This document shows, one piece after another, positions 46,918 through 54,519 of a DNA stretch of 64,000 nucleotides. The stretch spans positions 1 through 64,000 of the forward strand of contig JAIXUP010000076.1 of assembly GCA_027483505.1 (NCBI GenBank). The letters are read 5' to 3'. Each line of letters starts with the position of its first letter. Within the stretch, counting starts at the first letter, position 1. The notes beneath the pieces are model-generated. The model was given only the letters and a program-made list of their open reading frames with translations, was not told where the DNA came from and searched no databases. Both the position numbers and the translations under genes were made by a program. The DNA comes from Hyphomicrobiales bacterium (GTDB lineage: Bacteria > Pseudomonadota > Alphaproteobacteria > Rhizobiales > Beijerinckiaceae).

Positions 46918-47574
46918 ATGACCAGCACCGTCGCCATCATCGACTATGGATCCGGCAACCTGCACTCGGCGGTCAAGGCCTTCGAGCGGGCGGCGCGCGA
47001 GGCCGGGCTTGATGTGGCCATCCGCGTCACCAACGATGCCGATGTGGTGCGCAGCGCGGACCGGATCGTGCTGCCCGGCGTCGGGGCATACGCCGACTGC
47101 AAGGCCGGCCTTGCCGGCGTCGGCGGCATGATCGAGGCGCTCGAAGCCGTCGTGATCGGGAAAGGCCGCCCCTTCCTCGGCATCTGCGTCGGCATGCAGT
47201 TGATGGCCACGCGGGGGCTCGAGCACGTCACCAGCGATGGCCTCGGCTGGATTGCCGGCGATGTCGCGGTCATCACGCCGTCCGACCCCGCGCTCAAGAT
47301 CCCGCACATGGGCTGGAACACGCTGGATGTCGCCCGTCCCCATGCGCTCCTGTCGGGCATCGAGACCGGCCCCGAGGGCTGGCACGCCTATTTCGTGCAT
47401 TCCTATGCGATGCACCTGAAACATGATTCAGCCCTGATCGCCAGCACGGACCATGGCGGTGCCGTGACGGCCATCATCGGCAGGGACAACATGGCAGGCA
47501 CCCAGTTCCATCCCGAGAAAAGCCAGAAGCTCGGCCTCAGGCTGATCACGAACTTCCTGACGTGGACGCCATGA
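46918..47574 (+). CDS. hisH: Imidazole glycerol phosphate synthase, glutaminase subunit
   Basis: Supplies ammonia from glutamine to HisF. It has 218 residues of class I glutamine amidotransferase: N-terminus [18 protein letters not shown], oxyanion/PGVG loop [10 protein letters not shown], nucleophile Cys in [13 protein letters not shown], and catalytic His/Glu in [17 protein letters not shown]. The stop overlaps the hisA ATG (ATGA). Confidence 0.98.
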   Translation: MTSTVAIIDYGSGNLHSAVKAFERAAREAGLDVAIRVTNDADVVRSADRIVLPGVGAYADCKAGLAGVGGMIEALEAVVIGKGRPFLGICVGMQLMATRGLEHVTSDGLGWIAGDVAVITPSDPALKIPHMGWNTLDVARPHALLSGIETGPEGWHAYFVHSYAMHLKHDSALIASTDHGGAVTAIIGRDNMAGTQFHPEKSQKLGLRLITNFLTWTP

Positions 47575-48311
47575 TCCTGTTTCCGGCCATCGATCTCAAG
47601 AACGGCCATTGCGTGCGCCTCAGGCAAGGCGACATGGACCGCGCCACGGTGTTCAATGACGACCCGGCCGCGCAGGCCGCCGCCTTCGAGCGGCAGGGCT
47701 TCCGCTGGCTGCATGTCGTCGACCTCGACGGCGCCTTCGCCGGCAAGCCGATGAACGGGCGGGCCGTGGACGCAATCCTGTCGCGTGTTAGGTTTCCGGT
47801 ACAACTCGGCGGCGGCATCCGCGATCTCGCCACGGTCGAGGGCTGGCTGGCCAAGGGCGTCGCACGCGTCATCATCGGCACGGCGGCGGTGCGCGATCCG
47901 GGCTTCGTGCGGGCTGCGGCGCGCGCGCATCCGGGCAGGATCGTGGTTGGCATCGATGCGCGCGACGGCATGGTGGCTGTGGAAGGCTGGGCCGAGACCT
48001 CGTCGCTCAGCGCAACCGAGCTCGGCAAGCGTTTCGAGGACGCTGGCGTCGCGGCGATCGTCTACACCGACATAGCCCGCGACGGCATGCTGGGCGGCGT
48101 CAACTGGGAGGGCACCATCGCGCTTGCGCAGGCCCTCTCGATTCCAGTGATCGCCTCAGGAGGCCTCGCGTCGATGGCCGATGTCGAGCGGCTGATGCAG
48201 CCCGATGCGGCGATCCTCGCGGGCGCCATCACCGGCAGGGCGCTCTATGACGGCCGGCTCGACGCGGACGCGGCGCTGAAGCTCATCGCCAGCCGGAGCG
48301 TCGCGGCATGA
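47571..48311 (+). CDS. hisA: ProFAR isomerase
   Basis: Phosphoribosylformimino-AICAR-phosphate isomerase, a (beta/alpha)8 barrel of 246 residues. Catalytic Asp8 region is [19 protein letters not shown], second catalytic Asp in [14 protein letters not shown], and phosphate loops are LGGGIRD and ASGGLAS. I chose ATG 47571, overlapping the hisH stop; GTG 47562 in the same frame is less likely. The stop overlaps the hisF ATG. Confidence 0.98.
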   Translation: MILFPAIDLKNGHCVRLRQGDMDRATVFNDDPAAQAAAFERQGFRWLHVVDLDGAFAGKPMNGRAVDAILSRVRFPVQLGGGIRDLATVEGWLAKGVARVIIGTAAVRDPGFVRAAARAHPGRIVVGIDARDGMVAVEGWAETSSLSATELGKRFEDAGVAAIVYTDIARDGMLGGVNWEGTIALAQALSIPVIASGGLASMADVERLMQPDAAILAGAITGRALYDGRLDADAALKLIASRSVAA

Positions 48312-49087
48312 CCCTGAAAACCCGCCTCATTCCCTGTCTCGATGTCAAGGACGGCCGCGTGGTCAAGGGCGTGCAGTTCGTCAACCTGATCGACGCCGGC
48401 GATCCGGTCGAGGCCGCGAAAGCCTATGACGCCGCCGGCGCGGACGAGCTGTGCTTCCTCGACATCAGCGCCAGCCATGAGGGGCGTGGCATCCTGCTTG
48501 ATGTCGTGACCCGCACCGCCGAAGCCTGCTTCATGCCGCTGACGGTGGGCGGCGGCGTGCGCAGCACCGACGACATCCGCCGGCTGCTGCTGGCCGGGGC
48601 CGACAAGGTCTCGATCAACACCGCAGCGGTGACGCGGCGCGATTTCGTGCGCGAGGCGGCCGAGAAGTTCGGCGCGCAATGCGTCGTCGTCGCCATCGAC
48701 GCCAAGCGCGTCTCGCCGCCGGGAAGCCCCGACCGGTTCGAGATCTTCACCCATGGCGGCCGCACCGCCACCGGGATCGACGCCGTCGGCTTCGCGCAAG
48801 AGGTGGTTGCGCTCGGCGCCGGAGAGCTTCTCGTCACGTCCATGGACAGGGACGGAATGAAGACCGGCTATGATGTGGCGCTGACGCGCGCCATCGCCGA
48901 CGCCGTCAGCGTGCCGGTGATCGCGTCGGGCGGGGTCGGCACACTCGACCACCTCGTCGCGGGCGTCACCGAGGGCCATGCCAGCGCGGTGCTGGCCGCC
49001 TCGATCTTCCATTTCGGAACCTATACGATCGGGCAGGCCAAGGCGCACATGGCGCGCGCCGGGCTGAAAATGCGGCTGGACTGCTGA
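48308..49087 (+). CDS. hisF: Imidazole glycerol phosphate synthase, cyclase subunit
   Basis: Barrel partner of HisH, making IGP and AICAR; 259 residues. Catalytic Asp11 in [16 protein letters not shown], Asp130 region [11 protein letters not shown], and phosphate loops VGGGVRS and ASGGVGT are intact. The C-terminus is ordinary, so the downstream AT-rich insert did not damage the gene. In related genomes hisE follows directly; here about 1.64 kb intervenes. Confidence 0.98.
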   Translation: MTLKTRLIPCLDVKDGRVVKGVQFVNLIDAGDPVEAAKAYDAAGADELCFLDISASHEGRGILLDVVTRTAEACFMPLTVGGGVRSTDDIRRLLLAGADKVSINTAAVTRRDFVREAAEKFGAQCVVVAIDAKRVSPPGSPDRFEIFTHGGRTATGIDAVGFAQEVVALGAGELLVTSMDRDGMKTGYDVALTRAIADAVSVPVIASGGVGTLDHLVAGVTEGHASAVLAASIFHFGTYTIGQAKAHMARAGLKMRLDC

Positions 49088-49161
49088 AAAAATTCTTCAA
49101 GATTCTCTTTACCGCTTGACTCCTAAGATTCATATTGATGATTCGAAGTGTGGAGACGTAC

Positions 49162-49440
49162 ATGCTTACCGGATTGGCACTGCTAGCCCTCGGGGTTGTA
49201 GGAGCCGCGATTTCACTGCGGTTTCTACTCACATTGGTGACATCCAAGTCGTCTGAAGTGCGGCGCAGTAACGCGCGAACAAAATCGTGGCGTGACTTGT
49301 TTATGGGACGAAGCGCCGTTCAAGACGACTGGCTGCCTGACGCTCGTGTACAAGCGGGCGCTGTTTTCAATAAAAAGGTTGGACGCATCGAAGTTACAGG
49401 CCGGATTTCAAATGATACAATCGAGCGGACTTTTCGCTGA
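49162..49440 (+). CDS. Small membrane protein, or N-terminal part of a split gene
   Basis: Open frame of 92 residues. One membrane helix is at the N-terminus (MLTGLALLALGVVGAAISLRFLL), followed by a basic, polar part ending GRIEVTGRISNDTIERTF-R. GGAG 7 bases before ATG 49162 makes it the likely start; the frame is open from TTG 49135. The stop TGA (49438-49440) is followed without a gap, in the same frame, by the next open frame, so this may be the first sixth of a roughly 519-codon gene broken by a nonsense codon. No family recognised. Confidence 0.55.
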   Translation: MLTGLALLALGVVGAAISLRFLLTLVTSKSSEVRRSNARTKSWRDLFMGRSAVQDDWLPDARVQAGAVFNKKVGRIEVTGRISNDTIERTFR

Positions 49441-50721
49441 GTGCCGCTCTATCAAAGATTTCCTTTCGCGGGCTGGATACCCAATGCTAGTGGGAGGTTA
49501 TCGTTTCGACAAATCGGTGAGACCCACCATCCAACACGAAGTGTATCTGTCAACTTCAAGTCAAAAAATGCCCGTCATATAATTGCATTTCAAAAACGAA
49601 ATCTCTCTGACTCTCTTTTTTCCGGGATCACAGACCTCGTATCTGGTCGAGCCGGGTCATTTTGGTTTATGATTATCGGCAGTGACGTTAGCCAGAATGC
49701 ACGTGGCTCGGACAAGGTTACCGGATCTGTATTGATTTTTTCCACCAAGCAAAGCTGGAAACGTAATAAGCATATCATACGCCAGTCTATGAACGAGATT
49801 CGACAAAGCATCTTAAGTGCTGATCTTGATAGAGCTCATCTGCAGTTTCGAGCTGCAAAGCGAATTTGTTACGCCGCAGCCGATATCAAATCCTGTTTTC
49901 AGATATTTAGAAATGGTGAATTCTTCATATCATTCCCAAGATTTCGTGACGCAGTAATTGAAGATCAGAGCAGTAAGTATGCCGCAGAGAAAGGTCATGA
50001 CTTTCGCTATTGGATTGCTAATCAAATGTATTTTTTTGTTCGTGACATATGTCACAATCATCAACATCATGAGGCTAATACGGATACAGTAATAGTATTG
50101 CAAGAGAGAGATAGCTCTGATACAAAGTGGCGCGAAAACATCGTCTACTCTTTATTTCATTTTGTTGTAAAATTGAGGCGTGAAAACGATGAGCGACACC
50201 TCAATCAGGCGCTGGGCATCTTGGCCTATGCTGACGCCTATATTGGAATAACTGGCCTTAAAGATTCGCCAAATCTTTCTTACCAACGGCAAGCGCTCAC
50301 ATCGTCAATCAGCGCGAAAATTGGCGAGATAGTATCTATCGACCGGAAAATTGATAGTGCTCGTAGTATTTCCAATTCCCATAGAGCATTATATTTCGGT
50401 TTTTGGGCTATTCTATTCGCTATAATTGCGATGCTTGTCCAACCTCAGGTTTCGAAAGAAAATAAAGATAAATATATTACACTTATTTACTTAAGTGAGT
50501 GGTTTGCACTTTACTTGGGGGAGTTGCTTGTAATATTTGTTTCTTTATCACTTCTTTTTTGGTACTATTCGCGAATTAAATACAACTCGAGATTCATGCG
50601 AGACATATTGATATTTGCACAATACAATTTGAAATTGTCGATAACATTATTCATTGTATTCTTCATGATATCATGTTATCTAATTCTGCAGGGGTTTGTC
50701 ATTGTTATGAATTATGTGTGA
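49441..50721 (+). CDS. Unrecognised membrane protein with three C-terminal helices and an HNHQHH motif
   Basis: Up to 426 residues from GTG 49441, which has no good ribosome site. The N-terminal 310 residues are soluble in character and contain a His cluster, [18 protein letters not shown] (His 205, 207, 209, 210), that could bind metal. A helical region follows, then three hydrophobic segments (about 316-334, 347-377, 399-421). The frame joins directly to 49162-49440 across one TGA. Codons are AT-rich. The TGA stop at 50719 overlaps the neighbourhood of the hisE start. The layout of soluble domain plus membrane anchor resembles many abortive-infection effectors, but that is only analogy; I do not recognise the family. 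Confidence 0.6.
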   Translation: MPLYQRFPFAGWIPNASGRLSFRQIGETHHPTRSVSVNFKSKNARHIIAFQKRNLSDSLFSGITDLVSGRAGSFWFMIIGSDVSQNARGSDKVTGSVLIFSTKQSWKRNKHIIRQSMNEIRQSILSADLDRAHLQFRAAKRICYAAADIKSCFQIFRNGEFFISFPRFRDAVIEDQSSKYAAEKGHDFRYWIANQMYFFVRDICHNHQHHEANTDTVIVLQERDSSDTKWRENIVYSLFHFVVKLRRENDERHLNQALGILAYADAYIGITGLKDSPNLSYQRQALTSSISAKIGEIVSIDRKIDSARSISNSHRALYFGFWAILFAIIAMLVQPQVSKENKDKYITLIYLSEWFALYLGELLVIFVSLSLLFWYYSRIKYNSRFMRDILIFAQYNLKLSITLFIVFFMISCYLILQGFVIVMNYV

Positions 50722-50728
50722 TGTCATC

Positions 50729-51055
50729 ATGCCTTCGTGCTTTGACTTGGCAAGCCTCGCCGCAATTGTCGCCCAACGGGCAAACGCTTCGCCCGAGGCA
50801 AGCTGGACGGCCAAGCTCCTGGCCTCCGGGCCCGAACGCGTGGCCAAGAAGTTCGGCGAGGAGGCCGTCGAGGCGGTGATCGCCGCCGCACAGGGCGACA
50901 AGGCCGCACTGACGGCGGAAGCGGCGGATGTGCTGTACCATCTGCTGGTGCTGCTTCAGGTGAGCGGTGTCGCCTTGGACGATGTGATGAGGGAGCTGGA
51001 ATACCGCACCGGTCAGTCGGGACTTGCGGAAAAAGGCGCAAGACGGTCTAAGTGA
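50729..51055 (+). CDS. hisE: Phosphoribosyl-ATP diphosphatase
   Basis: Second step of histidine biosynthesis, 108 residues. MazG-like helical fold with the Glu-rich metal site [14 protein letters not shown] and [17 protein letters not shown] 50729 fits the family N-terminus ([15 protein letters not shown]); ATG 50714 would add five residues and overlap the upstream gene. No Shine-Dalgarno site is visible before either ATG, so translation may depend on ribosomes ending at TGA 50719-50721 of the inserted gene. Confidence 0.95.
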   Translation: MPSCFDLASLAAIVAQRANASPEASWTAKLLASGPERVAKKFGEEAVEAVIAAAQGDKAALTAEAADVLYHLLVLLQVSGVALDDVMRELEYRTGQSGLAEKGARRSK

Positions 51056-51128
51056 CGCTCCAAACCCGTCCGGCGGGGGCTTCCGCTGGACGCCCTGGCC
51101 CTCTGCCGTTGCGTTTCCAGAGAGAAAC

Positions 51129-52103
51129 ATGGACCAGCGTGTCATTCCCGCCGCCGAGGCCGAGCCGGACCTCTCGCCCTACCGGGTGTTCTCGCGCGAC
51201 GAGTGGGCCCATCTGCGCGCCGACACGCCGCTGACGCTCAATGTCGATGACATCGAGAAGCTGCAGTCGATCAACGACCCGATTTCGCTCGACGAGGTGG
51301 TGGCGATCTATCTGCCGCTGTCCCGCCTGCTCTCGGTCTATGTCGCGGCCGCGCAGGGGCTGTTCAAGGCCACGCAGCGCTTCCTGCAGGCCGAGGCCGA
51401 GGTCAAGGTTCCCTATGTGATCGGGCTGGCGGGCTCGGTCGCGGCCGGGAAATCGACCACTGCCCGCGTGCTGACCGCCCTGCTGTCGCGCTGGCCCAAC
51501 ACGCCGAACGTCAAGCTCGTGACCACGGACGGGTTCCTGCTGCCCAATGCCGAGCTCAAGGCACGCGGGCTGATGGAGCGCAAGGGCTTTCCGGAAAGCT
51601 ATGACAGCGCGCGGCTGCTGCAGTTTCTCAGCCAGGTGAAGGCCGGGCACCCGGTGGTGACGGCGCCCGTCTATTCGCATCTTGTCTACGACGTCGTGGC
51701 CGGTGAGGAAACCACCGTCGAGCGGCCTGACATTCTCATCGTCGAGGGCCTGAACGTGCTTCAGCCGGCACGTCTGCCCAAGGATGGTTCGGCCATTCCC
51801 TTTGTGTCGGACTTCTTCGATGTCTCGATCTATCTCGATGCCGATGAAGAAGACCTGCGGCGCTGGTACATCAACCGCTTCCTGCGCCTGAGGGAAACCG
51901 CCTTCCGTGATCCGCGTTCCTTCTTCCGCAAGTATGCCGATCTGTCCGAGCCCGAGGCCCTGACGATCGCCGAAGGGCTTTGGGACACCATCAACCTGCC
52001 CAACCTGCGCGACAACATCCTGCCAACGCGCCAGCGCGCCAGCCTGATCCTGACCAAAGGCGCCAGCCATCGCATCCAGACCGTGGCACTGCGGCGGCTG
52101 TGA
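51129..52103 (+). CDS. coaA: Type I pantothenate kinase
   Basis: First step of coenzyme A biosynthesis, 324 residues. P-loop [18 protein letters not shown], then [31 protein letters not shown] and IVEGLNVLQ, all typical of bacterial PanK-I. ATG 51129 with AGAGA upstream is chosen; the frame is open to 51024 over the end of hisE, but that part is not conserved in character. It is 73 bases after hisE, the usual hisE-coaA neighbourhood. Confidence 0.97.
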   Translation: MDQRVIPAAEAEPDLSPYRVFSRDEWAHLRADTPLTLNVDDIEKLQSINDPISLDEVVAIYLPLSRLLSVYVAAAQGLFKATQRFLQAEAEVKVPYVIGLAGSVAAGKSTTARVLTALLSRWPNTPNVKLVTTDGFLLPNAELKARGLMERKGFPESYDSARLLQFLSQVKAGHPVVTAPVYSHLVYDVVAGEETTVERPDILIVEGLNVLQPARLPKDGSAIPFVSDFFDVSIYLDADEEDLRRWYINRFLRLRETAFRDPRSFFRKYADLSEPEALTIAEGLWDTINLPNLRDNILPTRQRASLILTKGASHRIQTVALRRL

Positions 52104-52136
52104 CGTCGCTGTCATGGCCGTCACGCCGCGCCTGTG

Positions 52137-52601
52137 ATGGCGGCCGGCATGCTTGAAGGCGCGGCCTCCCTCGCCGGCATGGCGCTGTCCGCATTTCTGG
52201 CGGCGACCGTCCTGCCTTTTCCCTCGGAGGCCACCTTTGCCGGGCTGCTGCTGAGGGGGCATCTCAACCCGGTCCTGCTGCTGGCCGTGGCGACCGTCTT
52301 CAACACGCTGGGCTCGATGGTGAACTGGTGGGTCGGCAGGATCATCGCCGATGGCGGCATCGAGCGGCTGCCGGAACGGCTGCGCCCGGCGCCGGACACC
52401 CTTGCCAGGGGCGAGAGCCTTTTCGGACGTTTCGGCTGGCTCGCGCTGCTGCTGTCCTGGGTACCGGGGATCGGCGACCTCGGCACGGTGGCGGCCGGAC
52501 TGCTGCGCTATCCGCTCTGGCGCTTCGCGCTCCTGGTCGGCCTTGGCAAGTGCGCACGCTACGCGGCGATCTGGGCCGGCTGGATCGCCGTGGCCGGCTG
52601 A
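52137..52601 (+). CDS. YqaA/DedA-like membrane protein
   Basis: Small SNARE-associated-Golgi (DedA/VTT) family protein of about 154 residues with four hydrophobic stretches (LSAFLAATVLPFPSEATFAG, PVLLLAVATVFNTLGSMVNW, FGWLALLLSWVPGIGDLGTV, FALLVGLGKCARYAAIWAGW). The order FPSEA, NTLGSMVNWWVGR, PGIGD matches YqaA. Function is probably lipid-related transport, inferred from the superfamily. The start is uncertain among GTG 52134, ATG 52137 and ATG 52149. Confidence 0.85.
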   Translation: MAAGMLEGAASLAGMALSAFLAATVLPFPSEATFAGLLLRGHLNPVLLLAVATVFNTLGSMVNWWVGRIIADGGIERLPERLRPAPDTLARGESLFGRFGWLALLLSWVPGIGDLGTVAAGLLRYPLWRFALLVGLGKCARYAAIWAGWIAVAG

Positions 52602-52677
52602 ACCTGCAGTGTTTGCACAGCGCCGCCAGATCGGCTACGCCCACCTCCGTGACCTCCCATCAGGACAAGGATTTCCA

Positions 52678-53028
52678 ATGAGCATCGAGCGTTTCGGCGT
52701 TGGCCCCCGCATGAGCATGGCCGTCGCCCATGGCAACACCGTCTATCTCGCCGGCCATGTCGCCAGCAATCCGAAGGGCACGTCCGTCACCGAGCAGACG
52801 AAGGACATCCTCGCCCAGATCGAGGCCCGGCTCGTCGAGGCCGGTTCGGACAAGTCCAAACTGCTGTCCGCCAGCATCTGGCTGACCGACATGTCGACCT
52901 TCGCGGAAATGAACGCGGTCTGGGATGCCTGGGTCGTCAAGGGCCATACGCCAGCCCGCGCCACGGTCAGGGCCGAACTGGCGACGCCGGACTACAAGGT
53001 CGAGATCGCCGTCATCGCGGCCCGCTGA
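52678..53028 (+). CDS. RidA family protein
   Basis: YjgF/RidA-fold protein of 116 residues, the family that deaminates reactive enamines and imines. Visible: YLAGHVASNPKGTSVTEQTKDILAQIEARL, LLSASIWLTDMSTFAEMN, and near the end PARATVRAELATPDYKVEIAVIA. The Arg of PARATVRAEL corresponds to the catalytic arginine of active RidA. AAGGA precedes ATG 52678. The end is 3 bases from the convergent truB stop. The variant resembles the Rid2/Rid-like group rather than classic RidA. Confidence 0.92.
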   Translation: MSIERFGVGPRMSMAVAHGNTVYLAGHVASNPKGTSVTEQTKDILAQIEARLVEAGSDKSKLLSASIWLTDMSTFAEMNAVWDAWVVKGHTPARATVRAELATPDYKVEIAVIAAR

Positions 53029-53031
53029 GGC

Positions 53032-53991
53032 CTAGCTGCCAAGATGAAAGACACGGCGAGGGTGCAACTCGCCGTGCAGCACCTCGCCGATCGCGACAAG
53101 CTGCCCCTGGCAAAACACCGCGACGGCCTCTAGCTCGATCGGCGCATCGGCGCCGCGCAGAAGACAGGATTGGCCGCGCTGCAGACGCCCGGCATCGTTC
53201 CGGCTGATGCTCAGCGACGGAATCTCGCTGAGGGCCCGGTCCACCGGGGTCAGCAGCGCCGCGAGGTCGTCACCGGACAGGCCACCGGGCTCGAAGGCCG
53301 ACAGCGGTGTGGCATGCGCTTCCGTGAAGGGGCCGACCCGGGTCCGGCGCAGCGCCGTGACATGGCCGAAGCAGCCGAGCAGCCGCCCGAAATCCCGCGC
53401 CAAAGCCCGGACATAGGTGCCTTTGCCGCATTCCGCCTCGAATGTCGCGGTGTCGTCATCATGGGCGACGAGGCGAAGGCTGTCGATTTCGACCGGCCGC
53501 GCCTCGAGCACCACATCCTCGCCGTCGCGGGCGAGATCATAGGCGCGTTCGCCGGCAATCTTGATCGCCGAGAATTTCGGCGGCACCTGCAGGACCGTGC
53601 CGGTGAAGCGCGGCAGCATGGCCTCGATGGCGTCCCGCGCAGGCCGCGCCACGCTGGTCCGGATGACCTCGCCCTCGGCGTCATCGGTCGCGGTTTCGGC
53701 GCCCCAGGTCACGGTGAAGCGATAGGCCTTGCGCCCATCCATCACGAAGGGCACCGTTTTCGTCGCCTCGCCCATGGCGATCGGCAACAGGCCCGATGCG
53801 AGGGGATCGAGCGTTCCGGCATGGCCGGCCTTCTTCGCCTGCAGCGCGCGCTTGACCACGGCGACGGCATGGGTCGAGGTTTCCTGGACAGGCTTGTCGA
53901 GGATGATCCAGCCGTTGACATCGCGCTTCTTCGGGCGCGGCTCGCGGACGGGCGTGCCCTGATCGCGTTGTGGAAGATCGGCGTCGCTCAT
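53032..53991 (-). CDS. truB: tRNA pseudouridine-55 synthase
   Basis: Makes Psi55 in the T-loop of tRNAs; 319 residues. Catalytic Asp lies in [30 protein letters not shown] and [11 protein letters not shown] follow the TruB pattern, and the C-terminus carries the TruB-C domain. The ATG at 53991 overlaps the rbfA stop (ATGA). Last gene of the rimP-nusA-ylxR-infB-rbfA-truB operon. Confidence 0.97.
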   Translation of the reverse strand: MSDADLPQRDQGTPVREPRPKKRDVNGWIILDKPVQETSTHAVAVVKRALQAKKAGHAGTLDPLASGLLPIAMGEATKTVPFVMDGRKAYRFTVTWGAETATDDAEGEVIRTSVARPARDAIEAMLPRFTGTVLQVPPKFSAIKIAGERAYDLARDGEDVVLEARPVEIDSLRLVAHDDDTATFEAECGKGTYVRALARDFGRLLGCFGHVTALRRTRVGPFTEAHATPLSAFEPGGLSGDDLAALLTPVDRALSEIPSLSISRNDAGRLQRGQSCLLRGADAPIELEAVAVFCQGQLVAIGEVLHGELHPRRVFHLGS

Positions 53992-54428
53992 GCCTCGTCG
54001 GCCCCGTCATCATCGGCGCGGCGCCGTCCGCCCGGATTGACCAGGTCCTGCCGCACCTTCTCCGAGTAGAGCAGACGGTCGATGCGCAGCGCCTCGTCGA
54101 AGGTCTCGTCGCGGCGGAAGCGCAGTTCGGGGGCGTATTTCAGGTTGATCCTGTGGGCGATCTCACCGCGCAGGAAACGCTTGTGGGCCTCCAGCGCCGC
54201 GATCACGGGCTTCTCATCCTGTCCGCCGAGCGGCATGACATAGCAGGTCGCGAGCTTGAGATCAGGCGACAGGCGCACCTGGGTGACGGTGATGACATGC
54301 CGTGCCAGCACATCATCATGGATCTCGCCGCGCGACAGCATGGCCGCGAGTTCGTGTCGGATCAGTTCGCCGACACGAAGCTGGCGCTGGGACGGGCCCT
54401 TGGGGGATTTTGATGCTGGTTTTGCCAT
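53988..54428 (-). CDS. rbfA: 30S ribosome-binding factor A
   Basis: Cold-shock 30S maturation factor of 146 residues. KH-type core with [43 protein letters not shown] and [20 protein letters not shown], then an Asp/Arg-rich tail. ATG 54428. Separated from infB by 91 bases that contain a strong hairpin. Confidence 0.96.
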   Translation of the reverse strand: MAKPASKSPKGPSQRQLRVGELIRHELAAMLSRGEIHDDVLARHVITVTQVRLSPDLKLATCYVMPLGGQDEKPVIAALEAHKRFLRGEIAHRINLKYAPELRFRRDETFDEALRIDRLLYSEKVRQDLVNPGGRRRADDDGADEA

Positions 54429-54472
54429 GGAGCGCTCTCCGGGATCGGACCGGAAGGACGGAACGGGAAAGC

Positions 54473-54496
54473 GGGGCTGACAGCGAAGTCAGCCCC
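54473..54496 (-). terminator. Hairpin between infB and rbfA
   Basis: Perfect 9-bp stem GGGGCTGAC / GTCAGCCCC with a 6-base loop in the 91-base gap. On the transcribed strand it is followed by GCTTTCCC, a poor T-tract. It is likely a partial terminator or an RNase processing site that sets the infB to rbfA-truB ratio. Confidence 0.5.
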
Positions 54497-54519
54497 GGAT
54501 GGGAGACGCCGCCAAGACG

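Larger units (their letters stand above)
49088..50728. other. AT-rich insert inside the his operon, between hisF and hisE
   Basis: Base composition changes abruptly right after the hisF stop (49085-49087) and returns at the hisE start (50729). The segment is clearly AT-rich with codon use unlike the neighbours. It carries one reading frame split by a stop (49162-49440 and 49441-50721), same strand as the operon. No integrase, transposase, terminal inverted repeat or target duplication was recognised. It has the look of a precisely placed single-gene cargo. Confidence 0.8.

Noticed and set aside
49292-49582. Alternative frame (96 codons) across the TGA in the his-operon insert
   Set aside because: It ends within the region where the other frame continues for 426 codons with membrane helices; a frameshift is not needed because both parts are already in one frame.
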